This document shows, piece by piece, positions 48,346 to 60,402 of a DNA stretch of 64,000 nucleotides (position 1 is its first letter; each line of letters begins with the position of its first letter). Made by a program: the position numbers and the translations under genes. The notes beneath the pieces are model-generated. The model did no database searches, had not been told where the DNA came from, and saw only the letters and a program-made list of their open reading frames with translations. This DNA is from Dicaeum eximium (Eukaryota > Chordata > Aves > Passeriformes > Dicaeidae): the NCBI GenBank assembly GCA_013396995.1, contig VWZP01002584.1, positions 1 through 64,000 of the forward strand, given 5' to 3'.

Positions 48346-51300
48346 GATTAATGTAACAAATAAGGTATGTGTACAGATGCCCTTCCCTGATCAGAATAAG
48401 AAGGAAAAGCTGGATAAAATAGTGAATAAGTAAAATGTTATTAGTGATATTGGCTACTCCTCTTTTTTCAGCCTGTCCTTTGGACATAAATAGTCTCTAC
48501 ATTTAAGCAAAGCTCTTGGAGGTAAGAGGGAACTTTCCTCCCTCTAGTAATTAAAAGACAACTGCTGGTCCAGTAGATTCAGTGATATGAGTCATAACTT
48601 TAACTGAGGCAGTTTTGTGGCCAGCCCGGATGTGCAGATGGCTTTGGCATATGACCGTGAGAGCGATGTAAATCATTCCTCATTGAATCGTAGCAGCCCA
48701 AGCTGTTGCCATTTAATTGTTCAGTTTATACAAAAGTAAATGCCAGTAGAATAATTTGAGCTACTGGCATGATCTTTCTGAGAGGTGCTGCTTGTTTGTC
48801 AGCTGCAGATTGTTTCAACAGTTAACTTCTGCCCCAGAAGGTCATGCACTGTTTCACCACCTCATTTGACATGTTTCTGTCAGTTTTGGTGTCTTCACAG
48901 CTTTTTGGTTTGTACAGTTCTCTTTTATCTCTTTGATCCAAAATGAATAAAATGTTTAAACTTCAGTTTCATGCTGAAATAGTGTTCATTCTAATTAATG
49001 TAGGCCTCTCTGCTATCCTAGTGAGACAGGTCAAAATAATTTCCTAACACTTTATTCAATACATTAAAGCAGGTTTGAAAATTTCTATGACTGTAAGCTG
49101 GGAGTTATTCTATGAATTGGTAAGAAAAAACATTATAATATCTTCTTGCCATAGCAAAGGTGAGGTAAATAGGTTTGTGCAGATGAGTGTTCATATTTTT
49201 TACTATCAACTAAAAAACTTACCTTTTCTAGAAACATGTAGTTTTCTGGATGGCTGACTTCCGTTATTGATATCTTCCATTTTTCTAGTTGTACTTTCCC
49301 TCTTAGATTGAATATTCTTTTTAGATTGAGAAGTCCATATTTTCCTGTGTATTTGCACTATGCATGTTTTACATATTTTAGATTTAATCCAGCTACACTA
49401 TAAAATATATCTTTGTATTCAATGACACTTCACTGTGAGTCACACAACTGGATCATAAGGAATATGCAGGCTAACATGCCTTTAGTGTGGAGCTAACATC
49501 AAAGTATATGATGCAATTAATTAGGAACATATTGGAAATATCTTTGTGACTGGTGGATTTAAATGGCAATGAAAAGATCAGCTCCTTGGTCAAGCGTCTT
49601 AATGACAAATGTTGCAGTGGGACAGTGTTAAAATTCTCTGACAAGCATGCTGCAGTGCTGGAATAATGCTCTAGATGTGTTTAAAAATACAGTGGATGGA
49701 CTGCAGGGAAGTGAGGCCTGAAAGAAACAGAACACAAGGAAATCCAAGTAAAAATGAAGAGCTGTTTTAGGTTTTCCACTTGACTTGTACTGCCAGAGGA
49801 ATAGGCAACACCACTGCTAGTACAGTTCTGATAGCATAGTTCGTAACTGGTTGAATTTTAGAAACAGAATTAAAGTCGTTATTGTGTTTACAGCAGTTAT
49901 TGAAAAGCCTTAATAATCAGAATATTACAGCAGCACTTTATCATCTCATATTTCCTCTCACAGTTCTATCATCCCATTTGGTCTATTTGTATATATCTTT
50001 ATTTCCAGGCCTCCATGCACCTCTAGCTGTGCTCATCCTACTGGTACCTAATAGAATCCTTGGTTTAACTGGGGAGATGGGAATTTGGTTGTAATGGAAT
50101 TAATGAATTTCAGATTAAAAATTCAGATTAAAAATTAATTTGAGAAATTCTGAGTTAGCAGACAAAAAAACTTGTGGATAGATGAGGAACTGGATAAACA
50201 GCAAACAGCAGTGAGGAGTACCAAGGAACTAAGTGTCAGGGGAAAAACTCAAAAAAGGGTAAAGTGCTGTTTAAGGTCTTTAAAGATGGGCAGAGCTCAT
50301 GCGTATTTTTGTATGGCTGGGAATAAAGGAGGACTATCCCTAAACATTAGACCTCTGAAATTTTGGGGACTGTCTTACAGTCCAACTGCAACTAAAATGG
50401 AGGTTGTAAAGTTTATGAAGAGGATTATGTGATGTGATTTTGATATTAAATAAGTGATGCTGAATAAACTTATATTGTCATAACTTCCTATCTCCACAAC
50501 AGTGATAAACGTACCTTGGGGTTTTCATTCAACTGTGTATTTCTTCTTAAAACACAAGAGCCTAGTATGAATAAAAAAAGGAAAGAAATAGAACCAAAAT
50601 TTGGAACAAAACTTCTTTCTCCATAAGAAATCCAGATTGGAATGTTGGACAATGTCAACATTAACAGGGTTCTGGCTGCAAAGCAGTCAATTTATTGACT
50701 CATTAACAGTTCATAAAATGTAGCTCATTCCTCTGTTTCTTGTCACTGGTAAACATATGCTCTGAATTTATAGTGGGATCTGCAGTACCATTCCATAAAT
50801 ATTAAAAATAGTTTTGTGATCATTACAATGAATGATCATTACAATGTGTTTCAAACCACAGTGGAATTCTGATCTTAAATAAAAGAATTGCAAATTGTGG
50901 CAGACAAGTTCACGTGATTCATGATCTACTGAACTCACTGAAACAATCCAGCAGCTCAATGAAATCCTTCAAGAACATTGTTTCTCCCAGAATCCAAAAG
51001 CAATTTCTGATCATAAACACAATTCTAGAGGTGTGGATGAAATACACTGTTTCTCAGTATAGTGCATCACAAATGGAACCAGTGAAAAGGCATTCCCAGG
51101 ATACTGATAAACAAATGTGATGATTATAGATCTTTTCAGTACAAAATAGAGTTAAGACATAAGCACCATTGTATGTTGTATTAAATAGGGTCTGGTATAT
51201 CTGTTACTGCCAGATTCCTCTGATTTTACTCATGTTAAAATGTGGTATTTAGTTTGAGTAAGGGAATTAGACTTTGACACACAAGTTTTAAAAGTCTGTC

Positions 51301-51774
51301 CTAAGTACATATTGACAAGGAAGTGAATTAATGGACTGAACTAATTACTGTGATATTTCTGTTATTTTTTATAAATTGAATGAAGTATATGAAAACAGCT
51401 CAACAATTAACACAAGAAGCAAATAAATTCCACTGTGTGATCTTTTCCTTTTTCTTTTCATCAGAAATGTGGTATGGAAATTGTTGACCACAGAAGGAGA
51501 ATATTCTTCTTTCTCCTGTTCCTGTGAACTTGTCTTGATAACTCCCTTTTCCAACACTCCTTGGCTGGTAGTATCTTCAGCAATTTTTAGAATAGCATCA
51601 AATGTCGCTGACAGTAGACCCCCATATATAAAAATATATGTTATGTCTCAGTTGAAAGCATTTTTTTTGGCTGTCCAGTTTAAATTTGATTTCACTTGAT
51701 GCAGTTTAAAAGGAATAAAAAGTCATTTTATTTGCAGACATGACACTTGTCATGTTATAACCTCATCCAGAAAC
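48346..51774. other. Unique non-coding DNA, small repeats
   Basis: No gene is seen. Contains a possible conserved segment with a perfect 10-bp palindrome (48740-48770), a direct 14-bp repeat TGATCATTACAATG at 50817-50830 and 50833-50846, a doubled TTCAGATTAAAAA at about 50108-50137, and a perfect 8-bp inverted repeat (ACATGACA, CT loop, TGTCATGT) at 51738-51755 just before the LTR fragment. Confidence 0.5.
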
Positions 51775-51990
51775 AAAGTACCTCAAAGCCCTTCACTCCC
51801 CCCCTGATCCCCACCACCACTGGGATGGGGAGGAGAATCAGAAACAAAATAAAGCTGTGGGCTGAAATAAGAAGAGTTTAATAATTGAAATAATAATAAT
51901 GACAAAAAACACAAAAAATTTGTTATGAGAAGGGAGACAACAAAGAGAAAGGAATAAAAACAAAGATAATTGATGTATAATACAATTTCT
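51775..51990 (-). mobile_element. ERV LTR fragment (avian)
   Basis: The plus strand matches the antisense of a common bird endogenous-retrovirus LTR: a CCCCCTGATCCCCACCACC block (51800 on), CTGGGATGGGGAGGAGAATC (51820 on), GGGCTGAAATAAGAAGAGTT (51859 on) then TAATAATTGAAATAATAATA, an A-rich stretch with GGAATAAAAACAAAG, and ATTGATGTATAATACAATT (51969-51987). On the minus strand the TTATTAAACTCTTCTTATTT block with its ATTAAA signal would lie near the LTR's R/U5 boundary. Ends are truncated and no internal region adjoins. Confidence 0.8.
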
Positions 51991-53729
51991 TTTATTTTAT
52001 GAGAGAAGTAGTGGAAAATTAGCTACAAATACCTGCATTTCTAGAACCCAGTGTTTGTATAGGGAGAAATTCTACCTCATTGATTGCAAATGATATGAGG
52101 TACTACAATTTTTCTTGCTGTTCAGATTTATATAAATGAACATGCTTTTTTTTTTACTTCTAAGAAGTCCACCTAAGGTATACAAGCAACAAAACTGTCC
52201 CCAAAAAGGTTACAAAAAAATAACATAAATTTTCCTGTCTGGAGTAAAAGGGGAGCTGCCTGTCTGAAAATGCAACTTCCATTTTGTCCTTATGCACCTC
52301 CATTCAGAGAGCTCTGCTACAGGTTGGGATAACTGAGAGCATATGCCCCCAGTAAAAGAGGCAAGATCACAGTGGCTGAGATTTTTTCCATAGCAGACCT
52401 GCTGCTTTCGCTGGGACTTTTCATGAGATACTGCAGGATACAAATGTGGGATTGTACATATTTGCACTCAAGATACATTCTAAGCATCTGATGTATCCAA
52501 TTAAAACTTCCTGTGTGAAGTGGAATAACACAGTTCAGATTTCCTTTCAGCTAAAGGGACACTTCCATAAATACAAGGAATGAAGCCCAAATAACATTGT
52601 CTATTCTGATTTCCTGTAATGAACCAGATATTATGCATCCTTCAATAATCTCCAGAGACAATTTCTAACATTACTGGGTTTTTTTCTGGTCTGATGAAAT
52701 GTCTCATAGAAGAACATTCAATCTCAGTTCTAGATAGTGGGGAATAACATACATTTCTGGGTAGTAGCTGAGTGTTTGGGACTGGCTTTTTAACAAAAGG
52801 AGTAGAAGCATACCACAACAACTTTTCCTCAGTTCCTATGGGCAAAGATTTATAAATGAATACTAATATTTACGTCTTATTTTAAATCTTTACATTCAAG
52901 TTTTCTAAATTATTCCCTGACCAAACTATTTGGCAAGTCTCCACTGAATCATTCCATGTTAGGAATGCAGAAGCTAAAGCCTGATGCAGAACTCTACTGC
53001 CTGAACATGAGATTAAACAGTGCTCTCATCTTTGCTTCTGCATCATAATAAGCATCCATGATCTTTATGAGTGAACATGCAACTAATGTGTGATTCTCAG
53101 GTCACACATAGAAAAAAAAAATCCCAACTCCTCTATAATTTCCTCCTTCTGCAATGCTGTGATTTGCCAGTTTAACTGGGTTTTTTTTAAATATAAGAAC
53201 TGATCACATGGACAACCCAAAGCATCATATATGTGAAATATTATTAGGTAGTACATAATAAAAAATTAGATAACAAGAGAATTAAAATGAAAATGGCCTA
53301 ACACATAATTGGACATTTTAATGTAAAAACATTTTTGTTTAATTTGTTTGGTTACAGTACAGTAGTAGTGATAGTATGGTTTTGACAAAGACCTGAAATG
53401 ATCAGAAATATTAGCATATCTGACAGCATCTTGATAGTGAAAGAAATCTCATTAAAATCTAATTGGCAATGAAGCCAACAAGTTCAGTAAGAGGGAGGGT
53501 GTTAAAAAGCACAGGTACAGAGTAACTCTTGGCAAAGCTGTTGGTGCAGGTCAACAATAGGTAGATATACACAGCAGGCATGTAATAGTGCCCAACAAAT
53601 TAAATCCAGGCTATTCAGCAGATCCTTCAACTATACTGCCACATATTAGCAGAAGCTCCTCTTCTGAGAGTGTATTACACAGGACAGATTGTAATAGTAA
53701 ACAATTGCCTGAATCCCTGCCTTGGAATA
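51991..53729. other. Unique AT-rich non-coding DNA
   Basis: No gene or recognisable repeat is seen. Minor A and T runs occur near 52146 and 53110. Confidence 0.5.
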
Positions 53730-53802
53730 ACAATATTATATAATATATATAAATAATAATAAATAATATAAATTATTTTATATTATTTTATTTTATTTCA
53801 AA
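53730..53802. repeat. AT-rich (TAA/TTTA) low-complexity tract
   Basis: About 70 bp of nearly pure A/T made of ATATA, AATAATA and TTTTATT units; it can fold on itself but has no ordered unit. Confidence 0.85.
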
Positions 53803-54030
53803 AAGTTGTATGGAGTTTGGAGATAAAACAAAAACAATTTTTGAAACTAGGAGTCAACCTAATTAAAGCAATATTATGTTTTTGCTTTGACTTTTCTTTT
53901 CTTTTTTAATACTGTGAGAAAAATGGGAATATATCCTTTCTGTGTTCTTAATGTTTTTAACACCAACTTGATACCATACAGACTGCAACCGAGGTATGTA
54001 CCAAGTGATCTATACCTACTATTCGTTTCT

Positions 54031-54052
54031 AAATAAATAAATAAATAAATAG
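54031..54052. repeat. (AAAT)5 microsatellite
   Basis: Five AAAT units in a row with a partial sixth. Confidence 0.9.
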
Positions 54053-56559
54053 CTTATTATGCATCAGATGTAAACAGTTTGTTTTGACTTGCCATGCTGC
54101 ACATGGTGGCTTTATAGTACATAGTACTGTCATTCACAGAAGTAATACTAACAAGTCAGCTTTTATTGAAATATATCTATAAATGCATAGCTGAAATAAT
54201 AACAACAGAAAAGGTTGATAAGATCATCTGTTTAAAACTAGAATGTAATTGTGGTTTTTATTCTCTCAGCAGACATTTAGGACTAACTCTTTTTAAAGTT
54301 CTCTGGTTCATTTTTAGATGGATAGTTGGTCATATGCCATGCCAGTTATTAGAGCACTGACCCCCTGATACTCTCCAAGGAGGCAAGAGATTGTTCTGCA
54401 GCCAGGAATTGCCAGTGTTCAAGGTCACTCTCTGTACTCCCATTACAGTGGGTAAACCTGCAATAGGAGGCTTGTGGCACTTCTGAAAATATGCCAGTAA
54501 AGCAATCCAAACAAATTCCAGAACACAGAGCATTGCTATTTGCTGTTTGTATCCCACATAATTTTTCAAGCGGCCAACAAACCTCTTATCTCCCACGAGA
54601 GGTTACAAGCACTGCCAGCAAAGAATTACCTGTTACCTCCACACAGCAGGCACTACAGCCTCAGCCTTTGTACAGCACTATGAGCTCAGATTTCCTCAGC
54701 TTCTTTTTGTGTGTTTGTGATTTGTGCAGTGAAAAGGACTGCCTGTTCATTCAGCTTACAAGACTTCTAAGGAACTATATTCTATCCATCAAAAACTGGG
54801 AAAATGTCTTGTGGGAGAGGGTTAGTTTCTTCTAAAGAAAGGAGGATGAGTAAACTTAACCTGGCCATACTTAATAAGCAACTTTGGGTTGGTTGTGGTT
54901 TTTTCTTAGTTTCTGCCTTCAAAATAAAGACTAGCATTTGAAAATTGTGCTAATTATCCCACTGGTACATTTAAAGTAGCTTTTCAAGTAAATACAACAT
55001 TTTAGAAATTAGTTCTTTAAGGAATTTTAATGCAGAAGTACTTTCATACATACATAAAGTAACAAACTCAACAAGAGTCTAGGAAAAATGAAGCACAGTG
55101 GAATCTGAAAAGGACAGGATTGGCATGGCAAGGCAAGAGGTATTTGTTAGCTGAGTAGTAGTTTTCTTAGAACCTCAGCAGCAGAATTCCAGGTCATTCT
55201 GATAAACTACAAGAACACTGGCAAAGCTGTTCCAGGTTTTCCCAGGGTCTCAAGGACCCTGCTTTGCACATGAATATTGTCACAGATCTAAACCCACATT
55301 CCTGCTAAATTGTGTTTCATACTACTGAAGTATCTGTTCAATGTTTTTTTTCACTCCTCCAAAAAAACCCTGTTATCCACTAAACAGATCACAGACCTAG
55401 GTGAAATTAATTCCCTCTTCAAAATGCCAAATCTCATATATTCTTGAATATATCTACAGGCAATAAGAGCTGTTTGATTTTCTTCCATGCACATATACTT
55501 TTTTGAGAATTCATATTTATAATATAAAATCTAAGTATAAGATTGTCATGTGAATATAGACGCCTCTCTTTTTTTAAAATTATTTTTTTCCTCTCCTATC
55601 ATTGCCTTTTATACTGAACCCAGCAGAATGGATGATCCTAGAAATCCTCTAGTTTATTTAATTTTAATACTTTTTTCCCTGTTCTCTGTCTTTCTCAAAC
55701 TTGAAAAATGTGGAGAAATGCCAGTTATAAAATTAAACCGCAATATATACAACAACTTGTACTTCTAAACCTGGGGGAGTATTAAAAAGGCAACAAAAAG
55801 GAAATTCAAAAAACCCTTTAAGTTTCTGGCTGAGAGCAAATGTGGAGATTATGCATCTTCATTGCACTTAATGAACAACATGGAAGGTAGAGGGAAAAAA
55901 GTTTTCTGGGGAAAAAGAAAAGTTCTTCCCCAAAATATATAGTTACAGAAAAGGCTTATCTGTATTAAAGCAAAGGGAAAAAGATCCCAAACAAATCTTC
56001 AAGAAACTTCAAGAAACCAAAAAGCCCCACAAGGGAAAAATAATTGCTTCATCGTTGTTTATGTTGCATAGACAGAAACACTGATTGCAGTGAAGGGCGA
56101 AAGCAGGATAAGGATGGGGTGAAGCTGAAGCTGGTTTGAGGTGTTTGTGAGTGGCACTCTACAGGGCAGCTTGGGCTAGGAGTCCTAATCCATCTTCCCT
56201 TTGCCTTTGCTGCTAATTTTCTTGGCCATCTGCAAGCCTGCTTAATTCACTAAAATCATAGAAAATTACTCAACCATAAAGAAACAAAAGTTGCTTGTTT
56301 TTTATTTTATCCCTTCCGATTTTAGTGATTTAGATTTGTTCAGTCAAGGGGAGGAAGTAAGGCTGTGTAGCTAGAAGGAAAGGGAGAAATTATGAGGAAT
56401 TAAGTGCTGGGAAGGGGAAAGAAATGTTGCTAGACTGCTCTCTGTAGGAATGAGATGTTAATCAGCTCGTTGTCCTGCAGAGGGTAGGCTCAGGGTGGAT
56501 AGGGTGATGTGAACTTAAGTTTAAGCTTAAGAGCTTGTGGTTTAATGCCAGTTAGGAAC
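54053..56559. other. Unique non-coding DNA
   Basis: No gene is seen. The 114-codon plus-strand frame at 54491-54835 overlaps an 88-codon minus-strand frame and resembles no family. A/T-rich runs are scattered. The region just before the LTR contains a CTTAAGTTTAAGCTTAAG near-palindrome (about 56514-56531). Confidence 0.45.
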
Positions 56560-56910
56560 TGAGTCCCACCCAGTTTCTCACTCCATCACCAGCAGGATCC
56601 AGGAGAGAACTGGAAGAGTAAAAGTGAGAAAACTCTTGGGCTGAGATAAAAGCAGTTTAATGGAGAGAGCAAAAGCCACACAAGCACAGCAAAGCAGGAA
56701 ATCAATTCACTGCTTCCCATGGGCAGGTGTGTGTTCAGCAATCCTAAATTGGCAAAAAATAACCCAGACTAAAACCACAAGTCTTGGCTAGGTAAGGAAA
56801 GCTGGGGACTGCGTGATCAGGATCATGTTCCGGGAAGACAAAAGCTTAAGAAAGAGGAGGAAGATCCTTAACTTCCACTATCAGCTTCCATATAACATGT
56901 GACATCACCC
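56560..56910 (-). mobile_element. ERV LTR remnant (avian), diverged
   Basis: The plus strand follows the antisense of a widespread bird ERV LTR: CCCAGTTTCTCACTCCATC (56569 on), CAGCAGGATCCAGGAGAGAA, TGAGAAAACTCTTGGGCTGA (56625 on), GATAAAAGCAGTTTAATGG (56644 on), CAAAAGCCACACAAGCACA, AATTCACTGCTTCCCATGGG (56704 on), CAGGTGTGTGTTCAGC, then a weaker part ending in the GCTTCCATATAACATGTGAC region (56884 on). The minus strand is the retroviral sense: it reads CCATTAAACTGCTTTTATCT, with an ATTAAA signal like that of the 51.8-kb fragment, so the two may be related families. Confidence 0.85.
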
Positions 56911-58974
56911 TCAAAGTGACAAAGGAATTCTAAATAGAAACAAACAGACTTTTAGTTGAATAGCCCTGAGCATGAGACCATTGCATTGTGTATTAATACA
57001 TATATTCTCCAATCTGGTTTTTTTGTAAAACCAGTTATTCATATACCATGAACAATTAACTGTTCTTCAGTTTGAAGATGCAAGCCAGGACACTTTTACG
57101 AAAACCTTTTTAGACATGTAACAGATCGACACAAGGATTTAAAGAACAACTTAAATATGTATTGCTGCTACTCACAGTAGTTTGTAACTGAGCAAGTAAA
57201 GGACAGTTTATGCCCATTTCCTAAAATGCAGGATTTTTCCCCCCCCAGCATTTTGGTCTTTTAAATGAATTTATCATGAAGTGCAGGATAAATGTCATTA
57301 GCATTCACTTTCAACAAAGAAATTAGTTCATTGTTGTCTACATTCATTTAATTTATCACTCCAAGCAGAGACTGCACCATACTGATTCCTGCTAGACACA
57401 GAGCGATTTGTCCATACTATGGAAGTGTTTTGCCCTTAAGAAATGATGTGTGGCTATTATTAACACACACAAAAAAAGTTTTTATGTTGATCTTTACAGC
57501 AACAATCTTCATACAGAAAAGGAAAACTCCCTGTAGGATGACAAAGTAACTATTTGCTGTGAAGAAGTTACAAGACTTTGTGTGCAGTCTTCTAACCCCA
57601 TTTAGGAGAATGGTGAAGGGTTAATATCCATAGGCTCTGAGAACTATCCTGAAAATAGAAACTAATTATTCCACAGATGTAAAATAAAATCATTTAAGAC
57701 CAGCATCTGGGATAATGACAAGAATTTACTACCTTATGTGACAGCGACAATCGTTTGGAACATTTTTGAGTTCTTATGTATTTGCTGAACATCATGCCTT
57801 AATTTAGGTCACATAGAACACCCTTTTTTCAGGGTTCTCAGAAAGTACAGAGTAAAGAACAAGCAGTAGGAAAAAGAAAAGTATTAGGTGCACCTCTAAT
57901 GAAATCAGTCAATATCACCACAGCTTTCTTAAAAATATCATTTTCACTGCTCATTTCTTTGTATGACTAGTTGACAGCCTGGGCCAGCTAAAGATGGAGC
58001 AGGGAGCTTTGGGATAGTTCAAACTGTGCAGGTAAAACATTACTTTTGCTTTCCATGGGGTTAATATTTTAACTTCACTTTATTTTTAGTGGGCTAGCTT
58101 TTTTTAAAAATTGGTCATAAGACTATACAAGAAAAAAAAAAGACGTTGTTAAGCACGTGGCAGGAAACAGCCAAGGTGTGCCCTTTTCTCCCCTTCCAGT
58201 TCAGCTGACCATGAAGGCATTGAGCAGATAACTTTTAAAAGAAATGAATCAGGAAATCCAAAATCAGTTTGAAAGGTGTGATATTTATTTTATCAAAGCC
58301 ATGTGCTCTTTAGTTTAGCCATGGTAATTCTACTTAAGTGAGGTGTTTAAATACGTATATGTATGCAGAGAGTGAGGGGATAACACTACCAGTAATAGTG
58401 TGTAAGTAATTTCTAATGTAGGGACCTTTGCATGTTTGTCTCAAATTTATAAGATGCACACCCTGAAAATTACAATTATATTAGAGATTAGATCTCTTCA
58501 TTGTCTGTGAGTGATATATTAACAGTACACTCAATTTTCCTTCACAGTCTCCTTGGAACCTCTCAGAAGTTGCTGTAGGATCATTAAATATTAAATGTTT
58601 CCTTCTATCCATGAATCAAGGCCAGACTATGCAAATTTTGTTTTTCAGGTCCATCCCATAGTCAGATTATAATATATTTATGAAATATAAGACCTATTTT
58701 TAGCTGGATTTGTCATGTTTACTATTATAGAGAATAAAGTGTGCTGAGGTTAGAGGGTACTATTCAAAACATTGAATCCCAAGTCACAATTTTCCCACAA
58801 TTTTTCCTTCTTGCTAAACAGACTTGTCTTACATGTTTAGACTAGACTAGGAGTTCTTAAGTAGATTTTAGTTTTTATTTAATAGTATTACTCAGAATAA
58901 TTTAAATTCAGTGAGAGTAATGGTTCAAAAAGGAGAATGCTTTGTGTTCAAACCTTTATCATTGCCTCATGACT
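56911..58974. other. Unique non-coding DNA
   Basis: No gene, no recognised repeat and no frame over 60 codons. A short C-run at 57239-57247 and an A10 run near 58132 are the only low-complexity items. Confidence 0.5.
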
Positions 58975-59312
58975 TAGGGGAGACCTCATTGCAGTGCAGA
59001 ACTTTCTCATCAGGGACAGACTTCTCTCTGGTGCCTAGTGAAAGGACCTGAGGGGACAGCTTGAAGCTGTGTCTGGGGAGGTTTAGATTGGATATCAGGA
59101 AAAGGTTCTTCATGCAGAGAGTGGTTGGGCACTGGAACAGGCTCACAGGGCATTGGTCACAGCATCAAGTCTGACAGAGCTCAAGAAGTGATTGGGAAAT
59201 GCTTTTGGGCGCATGATGGGACTCTTGAGACTGTCCTGTGTGAGGCCAGGAGTTGCACATTGATGTTCCTTCAAGTCCTCTCCAACTCAGGATATTCTGT
59301 AATTCTACGCTT
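58975..59312 (+). mobile_element. CR1 LINE 3' end (sense)
   Basis: The avian CR1 3' end is recognised from GGGGAGACCTCATTGCAGTG (58978 on), CTTCTCTCTGGTGCCTAGTG, GGGGAGGTTTAGATTGGATA (59075 on), TTCTTCATGCAGAGAGTGG (59107 on), GGGCACTGGAACAGGCTC (59127 on), GATGGGACTCTTGAGACTGT, AGGCCAGGAGTTGCACATTG and the terminal CCAACTCAGGATATTCTGT followed by AATTCTACG. The last part is the degraded octamer tail, so this 3' end is intact while the 5' end is truncated. The 97-codon frame at 59125-59418 is a LINE shadow. Confidence 0.9.
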
Positions 59313-59659
59313 CCATGATAACTATGTTTTAATTAATATTACAGTCAATGTTTGGACTTCCCCACAGCTTTTTGTGAGATATAACACATGGTTTAACAAC
59401 AATGTATCTTCCTTTTAATATGAAATGGGAGTAAAAGAAGTTTGGAGATGTATTGTAGGGTCGCTATCTGCAGTCTGGTAAAAGTTTTATAGTATTTTGT
59501 TAGTACAGAATGAGTGCTTTGCTTTATACAAACTATCCCAGCCAAGAGTTATTATGCTTTGTTATCTTGAGGTAGTTGCTTCTTGTTGAAAACAAGATGA
59601 ATCATATCTCATGGTGCTAGAGTTTGTATCTGTTAAAAGTAAATGCTTGACTTCTTTTA
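59313..59659. other. Unique spacer between two CR1 copies
   Basis: About 350 bp of AT-rich sequence lies between the two sense CR1 3' ends. Nothing else is recognised in it. Confidence 0.5.
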
Positions 59660-60402
59660 GGACCTAACAGGGCCAAGTGCAAGGTGCTACACCTGGGTTA
59701 GAGCAACCCTTGGTACCAATCCAGGCTGGGCATGAACAGATCCAGAGCAGCCCTGGGAGAAGGCCCTGGGGGTGCTGTGGGTGAGGGTCTGGCCATGCCC
59801 TGGCCATTGGGAGCCCAGAACCCCCCGTGTGCTGGGCTGCACCCACAGCCCCGTGGGCAGCAGGGCAGGGAGGGGATTCTGCCCCTCTGCCCCGCTCTGC
59901 TGAGACCCCACCTGCAGGGCTGCATCAGCTCTGGGCTCCCAGCACAGGAAGGACAGGGACTGCTGGAGCCAGGCCAGAGGGGCACCAAGGGGATCAGAGG
60001 GATGGGGCAGCTCTGCTGGGAGGAAAGGCTGAGAGAACTGGGATTGTTCAGCCTGGAAAAGAGAAGGCTTCAGGGAGATCTCATTGCAGCCTTTGCAGTA
60101 CCTGAAGGGAGCCTTCAAGAGAGGGACTTTTGACAAGAGCCTGGAGTGACAGGACAAGGGGGAATGGCTTAAATATGAATAAAACCAGCTTTAGATTGGA
60201 TATTAGGTAGAAATTCTTCCCTTTGAGGATGGTGAGGCTGTGGCACAGGTTGCCCAGAGAAGCTGTGGCTGCCCCATCCCTGTTCAAGGTCAGGTTGGAT
60301 GGAGCTCTGAGGAACCTGGTCTAGTGGAAGGTGTCCCTGGATATGGGGGAGTCAGATGATCTTTAAAGTCCCTTTCAACCCAGGCCATTCTATGATTCTG
60401 TG
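59660..60402 (+). mobile_element. CR1 LINE 3' end, younger and longer copy (sense)
   Basis: A clear avian CR1 with more of its 3' region: GGCCAAGTGCAAGGTGCTAC (59671 on), GGTACCAATCCAGGCTGGGC, GAACAGATCCAGAGCAGCCC, TGCATCAGCTCTGGGCTCC (59921 on), GAGAACTGGGATTGTTCAGC (60032 on), GCACAGGTTGCCCAGAGAAG (60243 on), CTGTGGCTGCCCCATCCC, GGAACCTGGTCTAGTGGAAG (60311 on), CCCTTTCAACCCAGGCCATT and the tail CTATGATTCTGTGG at 60389-60402. It is far less decayed than the 58.97-kb copy and belongs to a different subfamily by its 3' end. It is 5'-truncated, as is usual for CR1. Its GC-richness explains the long minus-strand frame (156 codons, 59687-60157), which has no coding meaning. Confidence 0.95.

Noticed and set aside
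59687..60157. 156-codon minus-strand frame, the longest in the window
   Set aside because: It runs antisense through a GC-rich CR1 3' region that is itself clearly recognisable.
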